Positions 1 through 10,240 of a DNA stretch of 64,000 bases are shown piece after piece (position 1 is the first letter of the stretch; each line of letters starts with the position of its first letter). The DNA is taken from contig CAUYUJ010020259.1 of NCBI GenBank assembly GCA_963575745.1, forward strand, positions 489,088 to 553,087, in the 5' to 3' direction. The stretch comes from Prorocentrum cordatum. Lineage: Eukaryota > Sar > Dinophyceae > Prorocentrales > Prorocentraceae. The notes below the pieces were generated by a model that was not told where the DNA came from, ran no database searches, and saw only the letters and a program-made list of their open reading frames with translations. Both the position numbers and the translations under genes were made by a program.

Positions 1-1230
1 GGGGTTGCTCAAGTCTGCGACTGTCTTATTCATTCGCTTGCTTTGTCAATGTCTGTCCCCCCCCCGCTCAAGCCTGCGACGACTGCGAGGATCTCCAGCA
101 CATTGTCTTCAAGCTCTCCGAGCAATGGTGCCTTTGCGTTCTTTACCAAGTCGAGCCTTTCTCCGACCGTCTCTCCAACGGCACCCCTGATGACGTTCAT
201 TGTGAGTGGCGCCAGTTGCTCTCACTGGATACGTGTGATGACCTTTGGGAGCCGGGGGACAACTCGAGCCAGCCTCTGCTGAGGGGGCTGTCGCCACCCT
301 CGGAGGGCTGAGGAAGATCCTGGGGCGCCCCTGGATCTTCCTCGGCCCTCGGCCTCGGACGTACTTCCGGGTTGTGGTCCCCGTTGCTACGTCTCTGGGC
401 GTGGCTGGAGATTCAGACTCCGCGCCCCCACGCATCACGACGTCCCATTCCGCCCAGCTGCGGCCCGTTTATTTCCTGATGACGACCGTTGCGACGTCAC
501 TTTTTTCCATGACGTTCTCCTGACCTGCGTCAACTACTTCGAGGAGTTGTGCTCTTGCTCTTCGGCCTCCGATACTGGTACATCTCATCCGCATCAAGGC
601 CATGACGGTCAAGAGATGCAATCTCTTCCTGGCGAACTCGTATGGCTTCGTCGTCAACTGCGATACCGTATTCGACACGGCCCACTTCCTCTTTGACGAC
701 GGTAGCGCCGATCTGGTGCACGATGTCGCCGAGAAACACGACACCTGCGGCCTCCCGATGTTTCCCGCGACACCCTTGGCGTCGGCACCGTGGTCCTGTG
801 TGGCTCGGCCCGCAGCGCGCGCGCGCGCTGCGCGCACGCGCGCCTCGTCAGGGAGACCTCGCCTCTTCCACGCTCGGCTCCTCCTCCTCCTGGATGCTGC
901 CTCCTCCCCCTTCCGCTCTGCTCTTCCTCGTCGTCCTGGCTTTCGCTGCCGCCTCGTCGTCGTTCCTCCTGCTGGCCCGACGGTCCGTCTGTGGGAGAGC
1001 GACGGGCGCCGGGTCGGGCTCTCGAGCGTCCTGCCCCCTGCCACGCGCGAGGGGAGGCACCTCCGAGAGGCCCAGGGCCACCATGGCCAGGTCGGGGCCG
1101 CTTCTGGGCGCCAGATTTGCGGGGCAGCGTCGATAAGGCGTAAGACTGACATCTGATGCGTGCGGAGAGGGGTTCCCCGATCGCTGGCGCCGCGAAGCGG
1201 CAGCAGCGGCTCGCGCACCCAGGTTTGGCC
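1..1230. other. Moderately GC-rich sequence, no gene recognised
   Basis: Several overlapping open frames occur on both strands, but none resembles a known family and none stands out by codon composition. An alternating GC stretch (GCGCGCGC type) lies near 815-840. I see nothing else I can name. Confidence 0.4.
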
Positions 1231-1239
1231 ACCCCGCGT

Positions 1240-1297
1240 GCGCCTTCAAACCGCGCACCAAAGGTCACTCTTGCCCAGGGCCACTTTTGCGTGTAGC
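1240..1297 (+). repeat. Family O end fragment (GTGACC/GGTCAC element)
   Basis: The segment reads CGCGCACCAAAGGTCACTC followed by a second GGCCACTT unit and GCGTGTAG. It matches the right ends of the copies at 49640-49792 and 50338-50586. No left partner is visible here, so it is a fragment. Confidence 0.5.
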
Positions 1298-1647
1298 CAG
1301 TGCATAGTGGGGGGACGATGGATAGGGGAGTAGAGAACGGTGCGCTTGTTGTGCCCCGCAGGGGCCCCCTGGCGTCCAAAAGGAGCACGAAAGGTGCACG
1401 TTTGCCCTCCCCTTCCCGCTCATTTTTCGCACCTGACAATGCTTTCTTTCAAAAGCATTTGGGCGACGCAGAGAACCGAGGCCAACTGTGCCAACATTCG
1501 CGCGTGCGTTGCCCGCGCAAGGTCGCGCGGAAACGCGCCCCATTCCCCGCGCTGGCGGCCCGCGTAAGCTGCGGCGTCAGGGCCGCCGTGCCACCTCGCG
1601 AAAGAGTCGTTTCTTTTCGTCGCCCACTCGTCGGGGGACGGATCATG

Positions 1648-1806
1648 TCGAGTCGGGCATGTCCCTGTACTGGAGGAGTATGCAAGACTGGTGGACATGC
1701 AGCCAGGTGACATTTTTCATGCTCTTCTGGATATTCTTGAAGATTTGTCTGAGTATGTGCTATTTTTGTTCCAATCTCCGCCTGTCGGAGGACATACCCG
1801 ACCTAA
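1648..1806. mobile_element. Family A MITE-like element, copy A1
   Basis: Terminal inverted repeats: the left end reads AGTCGGGCATGTCCCTGTAC and the right end TCGGAGGACATACCCGACC followed by TAA. The interior has the family's ATTCTTGAAGA and TTTTTGTTCCAATC segments. Length is about 159 bp with no coding capacity. The 8-bp flanks match at only 5 of 8 positions, so the target duplication is unclear here. It abuts a family B fragment. Confidence 0.75.
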
Positions 1807-1900
1807 GAATCGGCGCGGATGTCCCGCGCGCCAGAGAAGGGGTCCCAGCGCCGATCCGAGACATCAGCGCGGACCTCCGAGCGTTTATGTATGTGCCGTC
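1807..1900. repeat. Family B foldback, partial copy B1
   Basis: The stretch contains GGCGCGGATGTCCCGCGCGCCAG, then GCGCCGATCCGAGACATCAG and GCGCGGACCTCCGAGCG. These are the right half and part of the left arm of the GGATCCGCGC-type foldback seen whole at 51.0 kb. It ends with the family's GTTTATGTATG-like tail. Confidence 0.55.
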
Positions 1901-1934
1901 ATTAGTTCCTCGAGTTCGGCCAGCCTCCTCGTGC

Positions 1935-2140
1935 CCACCCTCTTTTCCCGGAAAGGGCCTGAGCCCAGGGTTCTCTTTTAGTTGGTTTCCCCCCGGTTTT
2001 GACGGCTGTAGGGCCGGCGAATTTCTTTTGCGATAAATAACGAGGTCGCGCAGGGCCGGCGAATTAAAAATTGAGGACGTCCCTAGCGAAACGCTTGTTT
2101 TTCAGAATTTGTTGAGGATGTCTCGAGCGAAACGCTTGTT
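1935..2140 (+). repeat. Segmental repeat M1, duplicated near 5.18-5.40 kb
   Basis: The order of motifs (GGAAA.GGGC, CCCAGGGTTCTC.TTTAG, GGGCCGGCGAATT, then AACGTCTCGAGCGAAACG-type units) recurs at 5183-5400 in the same orientation. This is an old direct duplication that includes the start of the 75-bp minisatellite. Confidence 0.65.
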
Positions 2141-2520
2141 TTGTGTTATAGATTGTCCTCTCCTGGGGACCTGAATTCTGAGGATCTCTCAAGTGGATTG
2201 CTTGTTTTCACGTGCCCAGGTCTTGAGGATGTCTCGAGCGAGACGCTTGGTTTCACGCCTCCAGGTGGCCCAGACAGATGTCTAGCATGAGGATTTGTTG
2301 AGGATGTCTCGAACCAGAGGCTTGTTTTCACGTGTCCAGGTCGCCCAGGCGGATGTCTAGCATGAGCATTTGTTGAGGATGTCTCGAGCGAGACGCTTGT
2401 TTGCACGTGTCCAGGTTGCCCAGGCGGATGTCTAGCATGAGGATGTGCTGACAACGTCTTGAGCGAAACGCGTGTTTTCACGTGTCCAGGTCGCCCAGGC
2501 ACAGCACAGCCCTCGGCACG
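2085..2520 (+). repeat. 75-bp minisatellite (GATGTCTCGAGCGAAACG units)
   Basis: GATGTCTCGA recurs near 2116, 2228, 2303, 2378 and, degenerate, 2452, so the later units are spaced about 75 bp. Each unit has GATGTCTCGAGCGAAACGCT, TGTTTTCACGTGTCCAGGT and GCGGATGTCTAGCATGAGG. Related units recur at 5300-5580 and once near 6410. Confidence 0.8.
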
Positions 2521-2554
2521 GTACATCAACATCGATACCCTGAGCATTGCAGCC

Positions 2555-2935
2555 TGGCATGTTGCCTGGCACGTTCCGCGGAGCGTCCCGTGGCGAGTCC
2601 CCCTGGCACGTCGCGCGGTGCACGTCCATTGGCACGTTCCGTAGCGCGTCCCCTTGGCACGTCCCGCGGTGCGTGCCCATGGCACGTCCCCTGGCACGTC
2701 GCCTGGCGCGTCCCTTGGGACGTTCCGCGGCGCGTCCTCTTGGCATGTTCCCTCTGTCGATTAGTTCTGGGGCAGCTACCATCTGCTCAGGCAGCTCGAG
2801 CTTACGCTCCAGATCAGTTCGGTGAGGACTCGGATGCCAGGGAGGACTCGATCCACAACGCTATATAGAGCACAATCGCGGCATAGCACATCGCAGTTCA
2901 GCACGGCCCAGCACAGCACAGCCGTCGGCACGGTA
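2555..2935 (+). repeat. Segmental repeat P, copy 1
   Basis: A GGCACGTCCC-rich tract made of short units (TGGCACGTTCCGTAGCGCGT) is followed by a unique block with GCTCAGGCAGCTCGAGC, GATCCACAACGCTATA and AGCACGGCCCAGCACAGCA. The same two-part arrangement recurs at 2955-3460 and 6930-7345. The open frames across it are by-products of the short repeats. Confidence 0.8.
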
Positions 2936-2954
2936 CAGTACACTCAACTATGCA

Positions 2955-3465
2955 CCTTGGCACGTTCCTTGGCGCGTTCCGTGGCGAGTCCACCTGGCAC
3001 GTCGCTCGGCGCGTCCCCTGGCACGTCCCTCGGCACGTCCATTGGCACGTTCCGTAGCGCGTCCCCTTGGCACGTCCCGCGGTGCGTCCCCATGGCACGT
3101 CCCCTGGCACGTCGCCTGGCGCGTCCCTTGGGACGTTCCGCGGCGCGTCCTCTTGGCATGTTCCCCCTGTCGATTAGTTCTGGGGCAGCTACCATCTGCT
3201 CAGGCAGCTCGAGATTACGCTCCAGATCAGTTCGGTGAGGATTCGGATGCCAGGGAGGACTCGATCCACAACGCTATATAGAGCACAATCGCGGCATGGC
3301 ACATCGCAGTTCAGCACGGCCCAGCACAGCATAGCCCTCGGCACAGTACATCATCATCGATACATTCAGCATTGCATGTGCCCGTCGCCCAATCAGGTGT
3401 CTTTGAAATGTTGCAGTGCCTTACATTTCTATATTCCTTTCCGGGTTCGTGGGTCGATCATGTTT
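2955..3465 (+). repeat. Segmental repeat P, copy 2 (longest)
   Basis: It repeats the GGCACGTCCC tract and the following block of copy 1. It then continues with GCCCGTCGCCCAATCAGGTG, TCTTTGAAA and TTCCTTTCCGGGTTCGTGG, which are shared with copy 3 at 7260-7350. The identity of the unique part shows recent tandem or segmental duplication. Confidence 0.8.
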
Positions 3466-3539
3466 CAATGGGCTCGCTTTCCTCCCCATCCCTCGCCCCC
3501 AGAGTGCTGGCCCCCAGGAATTCTGACGCGTTTTCTCGT

Positions 3540-3910
3540 GATCGGGTGGGTGTGTCGTGTGTTCGCCCGATCGCCGCCCGTTGGCAGCTCACGGCCGCCC
3601 TGTGCGATGGCTCGATGCGTCGGGTGTTCGCCTGGCCGCCGCTCGCCACCCGCGGGCGCCCTGCGGGCGCCTCGTGCGCTGGCTGTGTGTGTTCGAGTCT
3701 TCGCCCCGCCGCCGCCCAGCGGCGCCTCGTGGGCGCCTCATGGTCGCCTTGTGCTCTGGCTGGGTGCTCCGGGTCTTCGCGCAGTCGCCGCCCATCGGCG
3801 CCACGCGGGCGCCCCGTGTGCTGGCCACATGTCTGGGTTTTCGCCAGATCGCCACCCTCTGGGCGCATCGTGGGCGCCCCGTGCGGCAGCAGTCCGTGCT
3901 TCCGTATGCG
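3540..3910 (+). repeat. GC-rich degenerate array, about 70-bp period
   Basis: Units run from a GTGTTCGCC or GTCTTCGCC start through GCCGCCGCCC...GGCGCC to GGGCGCC...TGTGCTGGCTG. Starts are near 3553, 3620, 3690, 3764 and 3832. Two frames are open on each strand because the repeat lacks stops; I see no protein family. Confidence 0.6.
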
Positions 3911-3934
3911 CGCTAACTGCACCCCCCCCAATGT

Positions 3935-4110
3935 CGCAATCATCGGTTCATTAGGTGTGGCTGCTTCACATCAGTATCGCAGTGCTGGGCAGGCCAGCGT
4001 CGCCTGCTCCATTCCTCCTTACATGACCGTGCACCCGCCAACTCTGTCAAATGATACCATGCGGCCTTCACGCTTGCGTCTCCACGCGCACGTCGGAAAG
4101 CCAGATATTC
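3935..4110 (+). repeat. Family N fragment, copy N1
   Basis: The segment holds CTGTCAAATGATACCATGCGG near 4045, matching CTGTCAAATAATACCATGCGG near 61695 in copy N4. Similarity beyond that motif is weak, so this is a diverged fragment. Confidence 0.4.
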
Positions 4111-4124
4111 GGAATATCTGCTGT

Positions 4125-4330
4125 CGAACTCCTTCATCATCTTCATCAGCACCGTCGTTATCGCCATCGCCAGCATCATCGCTGCCACCATCATCATCAT
4201 CGCCATCATCATCGCGATCATTTGCGTCACCATCACCACCGTCGTCATCAGTCCCACTCGTGATGATCATGCGAATCGTCGTCGTCTTCGTCGTTGTCGT
4301 CGCTCTCGTCGTCCGCCTGAGACACGAATC
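4125..4330 (+). repeat. Imperfect CAT/CGT trinucleotide array
   Basis: Interrupted CATCATCATCGC and CGTCGTCGTC runs. Open frames here translate to His, Asp or Met runs and are not genes. Confidence 0.85.
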
Positions 4331-4524
4331 TGAGTAATAAGGGTCCTCGCGTTAATACGCCGGTTGAGTTTTGCGAGCAAGTTGCGTGTGGGTGGTTGTG
4401 ATATTTGTTCGAGCGTTGGAGTTGACGGCGAAAATGGGAGTTCACGACTTCAGCTCTTCATTCCCCCATCAGTGCTTGCACTGAAGGGGTTTAGCGGATA
4501 CAATATTGAAAGATTTGGTGGCCG

Positions 4525-4855
4525 GCTGGGTTCCCGGGTTCCCCGTTCCAGGTTCCAGGATTCCTGGTTGTTGGCTCCTGGCTGATGTTGGTTGGCGGCG
4601 GGGTTCCCGGGTTTCCAGGTTCCTGAGTTCTTGGTCGATATCCTTAGCGATCGGTCTCACCCCGGCGATCTCACTACCCAGCTCTCTATCAATCTCACTT
4701 CCGATCTCACAATCGATCTCACAATCGATATCACTATAGATCGCACGTGCGATTTGACGATCGATTGCACTATCGATCTCACTGAATCGACTTCGCTATC
4801 GATTATCGATTCCACAATCGATCTCAACATCTATACCACGAATTTTCAAACCATC
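4525..4855 (+). repeat. GGTTCC minisatellite followed by a 12-bp GATCTCACAATC array
   Basis: From 4525 to about 4635 the sequence is GGTTCC/GGGTTCCC units. From about 4640 to 4840 it is a degenerate 12-mer, GATCTCACAATC or GATCGATCTCAC. The reverse complement of the same 12-mer family (GATAGTGAGATC) recurs at 34870-35160. Confidence 0.8.
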
Positions 4856-4859
4856 CACT

Positions 4860-5180
4860 GGTTGGTTTTTTTTCTCTGGTGTAATAACTTCTTACATCCC
4901 AGAGGTTGCCCCACGAAAGATCTATTGCTCTGCGTAGCTCCACCGTGTACTTTGCAACACTTAGCTTGCGTCACATCGTACTCACCACGTGAATTACGCT
5001 GAGCAGATTATACAACCACAGTGCAGGAGCTCACTCTTTGGGGCCCGCGCTGGCAAACATCTTTCTTTTTCTCCTCCAAGACTTCGCCTCCTCCTTTCAT
5101 CGGAGTGCTGCGTGCTATTTGTGAAGTTGTACCCGGCTACAATCCCCAAACAGTGCTTGCATTCAGGGGTTCTTCTCACA
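4860..5180. other. Non-repetitive AT-richer spacer
   Basis: No gene recognised. The short motif CAGTGCTTGCA followed by AGGGGTT occurs at about 4472 and again near 5150, a dispersed repeat of roughly 25 bp. Confidence 0.4.
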
Positions 5181-5182
5181 TT

Positions 5183-5580
5183 TTTCCTGGAAAAGGGCTC
5201 CGTCCCAGGGTTCTCATTTAGTAGGTAAACCTGTCCCCGGTGCCATGCGGGAGGTGGGCCGGTGGAATTGTTTCCTGATAATTTTCATGGTCGAGGTGGG
5301 CCGGCGGAATTATTTTTGAGAACGTCTCGAGCGAAACGCCTGTTTTCCAGAATTTGTTGAGGATGTCTCGAGCGAAACGCTGGTTTTGCAGAGTTGGGGA
5401 TGTCTCGAACGAAACGCTTGTTTTCAGAATTTGTTTAGGATGTCTCGAGCGAAACGCTGGTTTTGCAGAGCCGACCGCGACGCGGAAAAGCGCCCCGCGC
5501 GCAGGAATTCCGAGGATGTCTCGCGCGTGCCGCGTCCCGCGCGCAGGAATTTCGAAGATGTCTCGACTAAGTCGTTTGTT
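5183..5580 (+). repeat. Segmental repeat M2 with degenerate 75-bp-family units
   Basis: It begins with GGAAAAGGGCTCCGTCCCAG and GGTTCTCATTTAG as in M1. It then carries four to five AGGATGTCTCGAGCGAAACG units at irregular spacing between about 5320 and 5570. There is no coding signal. Confidence 0.65.
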
Positions 5581-5724
5581 TTTCTATGATTTCCCTACCT
5601 AGGCTCTGCCTAGAAGGGATCTTACTGTTAGGCTTAAAGGGCCGGGCAGTGCAACCCGCCTCCGGGCGGTTCCCCCGGCATCCGCCCCGCGGTTCCCCCA
5701 GTTGCGCCCCCTAGGTTCACCAAG

Positions 5725-6245
5725 CTTAGCTTAGCTTAGCTTGGCTTAGCTTAGCTTAGCTCATCTTAGCTTAGGTAAGCTTAGCTTAGCTTAGCTTAGC
5801 TTTGCCGAGTCTAGCTTCGCTTAGCTTAGCTTAGCTTGGCTTAGCTTAGCTTAGCTGAACCTAGCTTAGCTTAGCCGAGCTAAGCTTAGCTTAGTTTAGA
5901 ATAGCTTAACTTACCCAAGCTTAGCTTAGCACAGCGCAGCGTAGCGCAACGCAGCATTAGCACAGCATAGCATATCATAGCATAGCATAGCCAATCATAG
6001 CATAGCATAGCATAGCATATCATAGCATAGATCAGCATAGCATAGCATAGCATATCATAGCGCAGCATATCATATCATATCATGTCATAGCATTGCTTAG
6101 CAAATCACATCGCAGCATAGCACAGCACAATATATCATATCATATCATAACATAACATAGCATACCATAGCGCAGCATGTCATAGCATAGCGTAGCAAAA
6201 CATAGCGCAGCATAGCATATCATAGCATAGCCTAGCATAGCATAG
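5725..6245 (+). repeat. Pentanucleotide array: TTAGC changing to ATAGC
   Basis: About 5725-5930 is (TTAGC)n written as AGCTTAGCTTAGC. From about 5930 to 6245 the same 5-bp register continues as (ATAGC)n, with AGCGCAGC and ATATC variants. The two halves differ mainly at one base of the pentamer, as if one array drifted and re-expanded. Confidence 0.9.
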
Positions 6246-6499
6246 CGTAGATGCAGGTGTATATGTCAATGTAGCTGTCGGTGTAGATGTAGATGTTGCT
6301 GTCCTAGATGCTCCAACTCCTAGGTCGGGTCGCACTGGGAATTCGCGTGACAGTATTGAGTTGTTGCGTGCCCGCTCGAGGATGGTGCGCCCCCCGCGCC
6401 AAATCGGCGAGGATGTCTCGAGCGAAATGCTCGTTTGGCAAAAAACGTGGGGGACCTGGGCGCCCCAGCATGCCCCAGGAGGCCCTGGGAGCGCGGACG

Positions 6500-6930
6500 C
6501 GACGTAAATCCACGAGGGGTCGTGGCGTTCGGAGCGCGGACCACGCGTAATGTGCAAGGGATCGTGGCCCTCGGAGCGCGGGCGCAGTGTAATTTACGAG
6601 GGGTCGGGGCCTTGGGAGCTCGGACGCCATGTACTTTACGAGGGATCGTAGCCCTGGGAGCGCGGGCGCAGCGTAGAATACGAGGGATCGGGGCCTCGGG
6701 GGGCCTCGGGGTTCGGACGCAGCGTATTTTTTCGAGGGATCGTGGCCCTGGGAGCGCGGACGCAGCGTCATATTTACGAGGGGTCGGGGCCTTGGGAGCA
6801 CGACCCCAATATATTTTACGAGGGATCGTGGCCCTGGGAGCGCGGACGCAGCGTCATATTTACGAGGGGTCGGGGCCTTGGGAGCACGACCCCAATATAT
6901 TTTGCGAGGGATCGTGGCCGTGGGAGCGCG
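6500..6930 (+). repeat. 43-bp/86-bp higher-order minisatellite
   Basis: Half-units alternate between CGAGGGATCGTGGCCCTGGG plus AGCGCGGACGCAGCGT and CGAGGGGTCGGGGCCTTGGG plus AGCACGACCCC. GAGGGATCG occurs near 6638, 6733, 6818 and 6904, so the last full units are 85-86 bp. The block 6733-6904 is a near-exact duplication. Confidence 0.85.
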
Positions 6931-7350
6931 TCCCGTGGCACGTCCATTGGCACGTTCCGTAGCGCGTCCCCTTGGCACGTCCCGCGGTGCGTCCCCATGG
7001 CACGTCCCCTGGCACGTCGCCTGGCGCGTCCCTGGGGACGTTCCGTGGCGCGTCCTCCTCGCATGTCTCCGTGCCAATCAGCTACGTGCTCAGGCAGCTC
7101 GAGCTTACGACCCAGATCAGATCGGTCAGGACTCGGATGCAAAGGAGGACTCGATCCACAACGCTATAGAGCACAAGCGCGGCATGGCACATCGCAATTG
7201 AGCACGGCGCAGCACAGCACAGCTCTCGGCACGGTACATCAAGATCGATACACTCATCATTGCATTTGCCCGTCGCCCAATCAGGTGTCTTTGAAACGTT
7301 GCCATGTCTTACATTTCTAGATTCCTTTCCGGGTTCGTGGATCGATCATG
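6930..7350 (+). repeat. Segmental repeat P, copy 3
   Basis: The GGCACGTCCATTGGCACGTT tract leads into the GCTCAGGCAGCTCGAGC block, the GATCCACAACGCTATA block and the GCCCGTCGCCCAATCAGGTG tail seen at 2.6-3.46 kb. Orientation is the same. Confidence 0.8.
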
Positions 7351-7354
7351 TTTA

Positions 7355-7560
7355 GAAAGGCCCGTTGTCCCGCCGCCCCTTCGTTCCGTCGCCACCCCTT
7401 CGCCGCGCGTCGCCGCAAGTCGACGCCTCGTCGCGGGCTCGTGTGCCGCCCCAGCCGGCTTGTGGTCGCCGCGTCGCCGCCCTGTCGCCGCTCGTTGCCG
7501 CCCTTCGCCGCCTCGTCGCTGTCTGTCGCCGCCGTTTCGTTACCGCATTGCATTGCAATC
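7355..7560 (+). repeat. Degenerate CGTCGCCGC-rich tract
   Basis: Short imperfect units such as CGTCGCCGC and CCTCGTCGC. Arg/Ala/Pro-rich open frames on both strands follow from the composition. Confidence 0.6.
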
Positions 7561-7579
7561 GCGCTGCATGGCGCGACAT

Positions 7580-7870
7580 GCCTTACGCCACATAGATCGC
7601 ACGCCATTGATTGCCCCACGTCGGTTGCACTACACCGATTGCACTACATAGTTCGTGCATCAACATTAGATCAGACCGCATGGATTGCACCACATAGCTT
7701 GCATCACAATGCTCACACACCCTAGACAAGTACGTTGTTTTCCTTTATTTTGCGCCCCATAGCTTGAACCAAACACTACTTGTGTTGCACTACGTAACTT
7801 ACACCACATAGATCGCACCACACGGATTGCAACACGTAGACTGCAGTACATGGTGCACACCCAATATTCA
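7580..7870 (+). repeat. 15-bp array TTGCACCACATAGAT, copy 1
   Basis: Repeats of TTGCACCACATAGCT, TTGCACTACACCGA and similar, interrupted near 7690-7770. The same 15-mer array recurs at 9868-10010. Confidence 0.75.
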
Positions 7871-8085
7871 CGCACACACACATATATAGATATACATATA
7901 CATATTCATTCCTAGAAGAGTAATAGAATCTACCCCCTCCCGAGGCCGGGGTTAACGATCCCCCCTCGCGATCTGTCATGTGCATATGATTCCGACCATT
8001 CATCACTTTTGATACGAATTCATACCATTCCCAGTTGGTATCCCTCCCGCCATCCTCTGCAACAAGTACTATGTGTGCTTTCGTT
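7870..8085. other. Short AT-rich spacer with TATATA run
   Basis: Contains CATATATAGATATACATATA near 7890. No gene or family recognised. Confidence 0.5.
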
Positions 8086-8325
8086 TATCAGAAAATGCCA
8101 GATTTCAAGGGCCCCTTGCAATAAACATGACGAAGTGCACACGCGCGCGCCGTCGCGCGCGCATGCCGAAATCCTTAAAACTCGAGGCGTCATAAGGAAT
8201 TTAAGCTCGAGTGTCACGAGCACATAAAAATATATTGTTTTGCAGCCAGATGTTTCTTTAAAAAACGTTTGCGCCTGCGCTCCTACTAATTCTTACGAAA
8301 CCATAGTTTGTCCAACATTAGCATG
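8085..8325 (+). repeat. Family N, copy N2
   Basis: Shares with N3 (9010-9480) and N4 (61420-61745) a CCTTGCAATAAA / ACGAAGTGC / GCGCGCGC segment, GCATGCCGAAATCCTT, and ACCATAGTTTGTCCAACATT near 8299 (ACCATCGGTTTGTCCAACAT in N3). An interspersed repeat several hundred bp long with alternating CG runs. Confidence 0.55.
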
Positions 8326-8327
8326 AT

Positions 8328-8925
8328 AAGGGAGAAAAAAAACCCAATCAGGGCTATAGGGCTAGGGGGCTATAGGGCTATTGAGCTAGAGGTCTATAGG
8401 GCTACAGGGCTATAGAGTTGTAGGGCTATAGGGCTATTGGGCTATGTGGCTATAGATCTATAGGGCTTAGGGCTATAGGGCGCCCCCGGGCACCCCCGGG
8501 CACCCCCGGGCACCCCTGGGCACGCCCGGGCACCCGGGCACCCGGGCACCCGGGCACCCGGGCGTGCAGCGAAAATCGGCGACAAACCTAACCTAATGAT
8601 GCCGGAGAAAAACCCAATCAGGGTTATAGGGCTAGGGGGCTATAGGGCTATTGAGCTATAGGGCTATAGAGCTATAGGGTTTTAGAGTTGTAGGGCTATA
8701 CGGCTATTGCGCTATTGGGCTGTAGGGCTTATAGAGCTATAGGCCTATAGGGCTATAGGGCTATAGGGCACCCCCGGGCACCCCCGGGCACCCGGGCACC
8801 CGGGCACCGCGGGCACGCCCGCGGGCACGCCCCGGGCACCCGGGCTGCGGGCACCCTGGCACCCGGGCACCCGGGCACCCGGGCACCCGGGCGTGCAGCG
8901 AAAATCGGCGACAAACCGAACCTAA
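8328..8925 (+). repeat. Tandem duplication (about 272 bp) of a GGGCTATAG plus GGGCACCC double array
   Basis: Each unit starts GGAGAAAAAC / CCAATCAGGG (8332 and 8604). It then has a 9-bp GGGCTATAG array, a GGGCACCCCC / GGGCACCC array, and ends with CGTGCAGCGAAAATCGGCGA plus CAAACC. The hexamer CCCGGG is the core of the second array. Confidence 0.9.
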
Positions 8926-9025
8926 CCATATGAATCCGCTAGGACCCCCACAGAGGCAAGCTCTGCTTGGGGAACCGTACGAACCCGCTAGGACCCCTAC
9001 AGAGGCAAGCTCTGATTGGGGAATG
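8925..9025 (+). repeat. 56-bp tandem duplication
   Basis: Two copies of AATCCGCTAGGACCCC, CACAGAGGCAAGCTCTG, TTGGGGAA at about 8933 and 8989, with the second copy slightly diverged. Confidence 0.85.
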
Positions 9026-9480
9026 ACATGCGTCCAAATTGGCCTTTCCCGCGCGCGTCGAAATCGTTCGAACGCCCTTGCGCGCGTGCTGTCGCAAGAG
9101 CCCCCGGCAACAAATGGGACGAAGTGCGCGCGCGTGCGCGCATGCCGAGCTCCTGGACAAACCTTCGGTTTCTTATGGATTTCAAAACCGAGCCCCCCGA
9201 AAACACATCAAAACACATGGTTTTGCAACACCATTTTTCAAACCATCCTTCGCTCGCGCTCATGCGCATTCTTAAGGAGACCATCGGTTTGTCCAACATT
9301 GTCGTCACATTCTGCCAAACGGGCCTCGCGCGCCGCATGTCGAACTCATTCGAACGCCCTTGCGCGCGTTCTGGGGGGGGCACAATCCGTGTCAAAAAAC
9401 ACAACGCGGACCAATCGCGCGCGTCGGCCGCGCGCGCATGTCGGAATCCTTCAAAAACCTCCATCGCCGACGCGAGGACA
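9010..9480 (+). repeat. Family N, copy N3 (longest)
   Basis: Contains the N-family blocks in order: CCAAATTGGCCTTTCCCGCG, TCGTTCGAACGCCCTTGCGC, ACGAAGTGCGCGCGCG, GGTTTGTCCAACATTG, TCTGCCAAACGGGCC and a second TCGAACGCCCTTGCGCGCG. The internal repetition of the GAACGCCCTTGCGCG block about 285 bp apart suggests a nested or tandem structure. Open frames in it have no recognisable domain. Confidence 0.6.
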
Positions 9481-9868
9481 TCGTCATCGTTATCGGCGGG
9501 CATGATCAACGCCGGCGCCGTCATTGGCCTTGCCGTCGTCATCGCCACTTCCGTCACCATCGCTACCCTCATAGTCGTATCTACCGATGTCGGCGTCCCC
9601 ATGATACAGCGCTCCCCCAAGTCACCGACTTGCACTAAAGGGCCGGCTGGGAAGTGCCCGGCGGTCTGCGCCACCGCGGCCGTGTCGGTCGCGCCAAATT
9701 AGCTGGCCGCTGTGCGCGCAAGCGTGCGCGGGAGCGCGGCCGCAGAGATGCACCAGCCAACGCCAAGCACTCATCGCAATCGCCGCCGCAAGGGTGTTTC
9801 AAACCAAGTTGCGGGTGGGTGGGTGGGATGTTTGCAAGAGCGCTGAGTTTGCCAACTCGTTTGTAAAA
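9480..9868. other. Spacer, no gene recognised
   Basis: A mild CATCGTCATCGTTATCG tract near 9478-9570 and a GGGTGGGTGGGTGGG run near 9815. Nothing else recognised. Confidence 0.4.
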
Positions 9869-10030
9869 ACCAATTGCACCACGTAGATAGCACCACGCAG
9901 ATTGCACCACATAGCTTGCACCACACAGCTTGCACCACAGATCGTACGCCATATGAAACTTGCACCACATAGCCAGCACTACGTAGACCGCAGCACATGC
10001 AGGCTAGAACCTTTTGTTTGGGGCCCACTC
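9868..10030 (+). repeat. 15-bp array TTGCACCACATAGCT, copy 2
   Basis: About nine degenerate units, then CTTTTGTTTGGGGCCCACTC near 10008. The latter resembles TCTTTGGGGCCCGC near 5035, another small dispersed repeat. Confidence 0.75.
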
Positions 10031-10090
10031 TGGCTAACATGTGTTCAATATGGATATACACAACAACAACAAATATGTCGACAACCACGC

Positions 10091-10240
10091 AGCTTGTGGC
10101 CGCCCGCGAGGCCCCCGCGATGCCGCCGCCGCCGCGCCGGGCCCCGCTCCCGGGGAGGCCGAGATCAGCCGCCTGCAGGCCTTGGTGCGGGAGGCGGCTG
10201 GCCTATCGGCGCCGCCGCCGCCGTCGTGCGTTCACGCTTT
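10091..10240 (+). CDS. Exon-like island, unknown family
   Basis: The frame starting around 10097 reads GRPRGPRDAAAAAPG and then GEAEISRLQALVREAAG. Third positions are almost all G or C, and the second half would form an amphipathic helix. A CAG precedes at 10088-10090 and could be a splice acceptor. No domain is recognised. The alternatives are a GC-biased non-coding tract or a fragment of a gene whose other exons lie elsewhere. Confidence 0.3.

Noticed and set aside
7580-10030. TTGCACCACATAG arrays as tRNA-like or promoter elements
   Set aside because: No cloverleaf or A/B box arrangement; simple 15-bp repeats.
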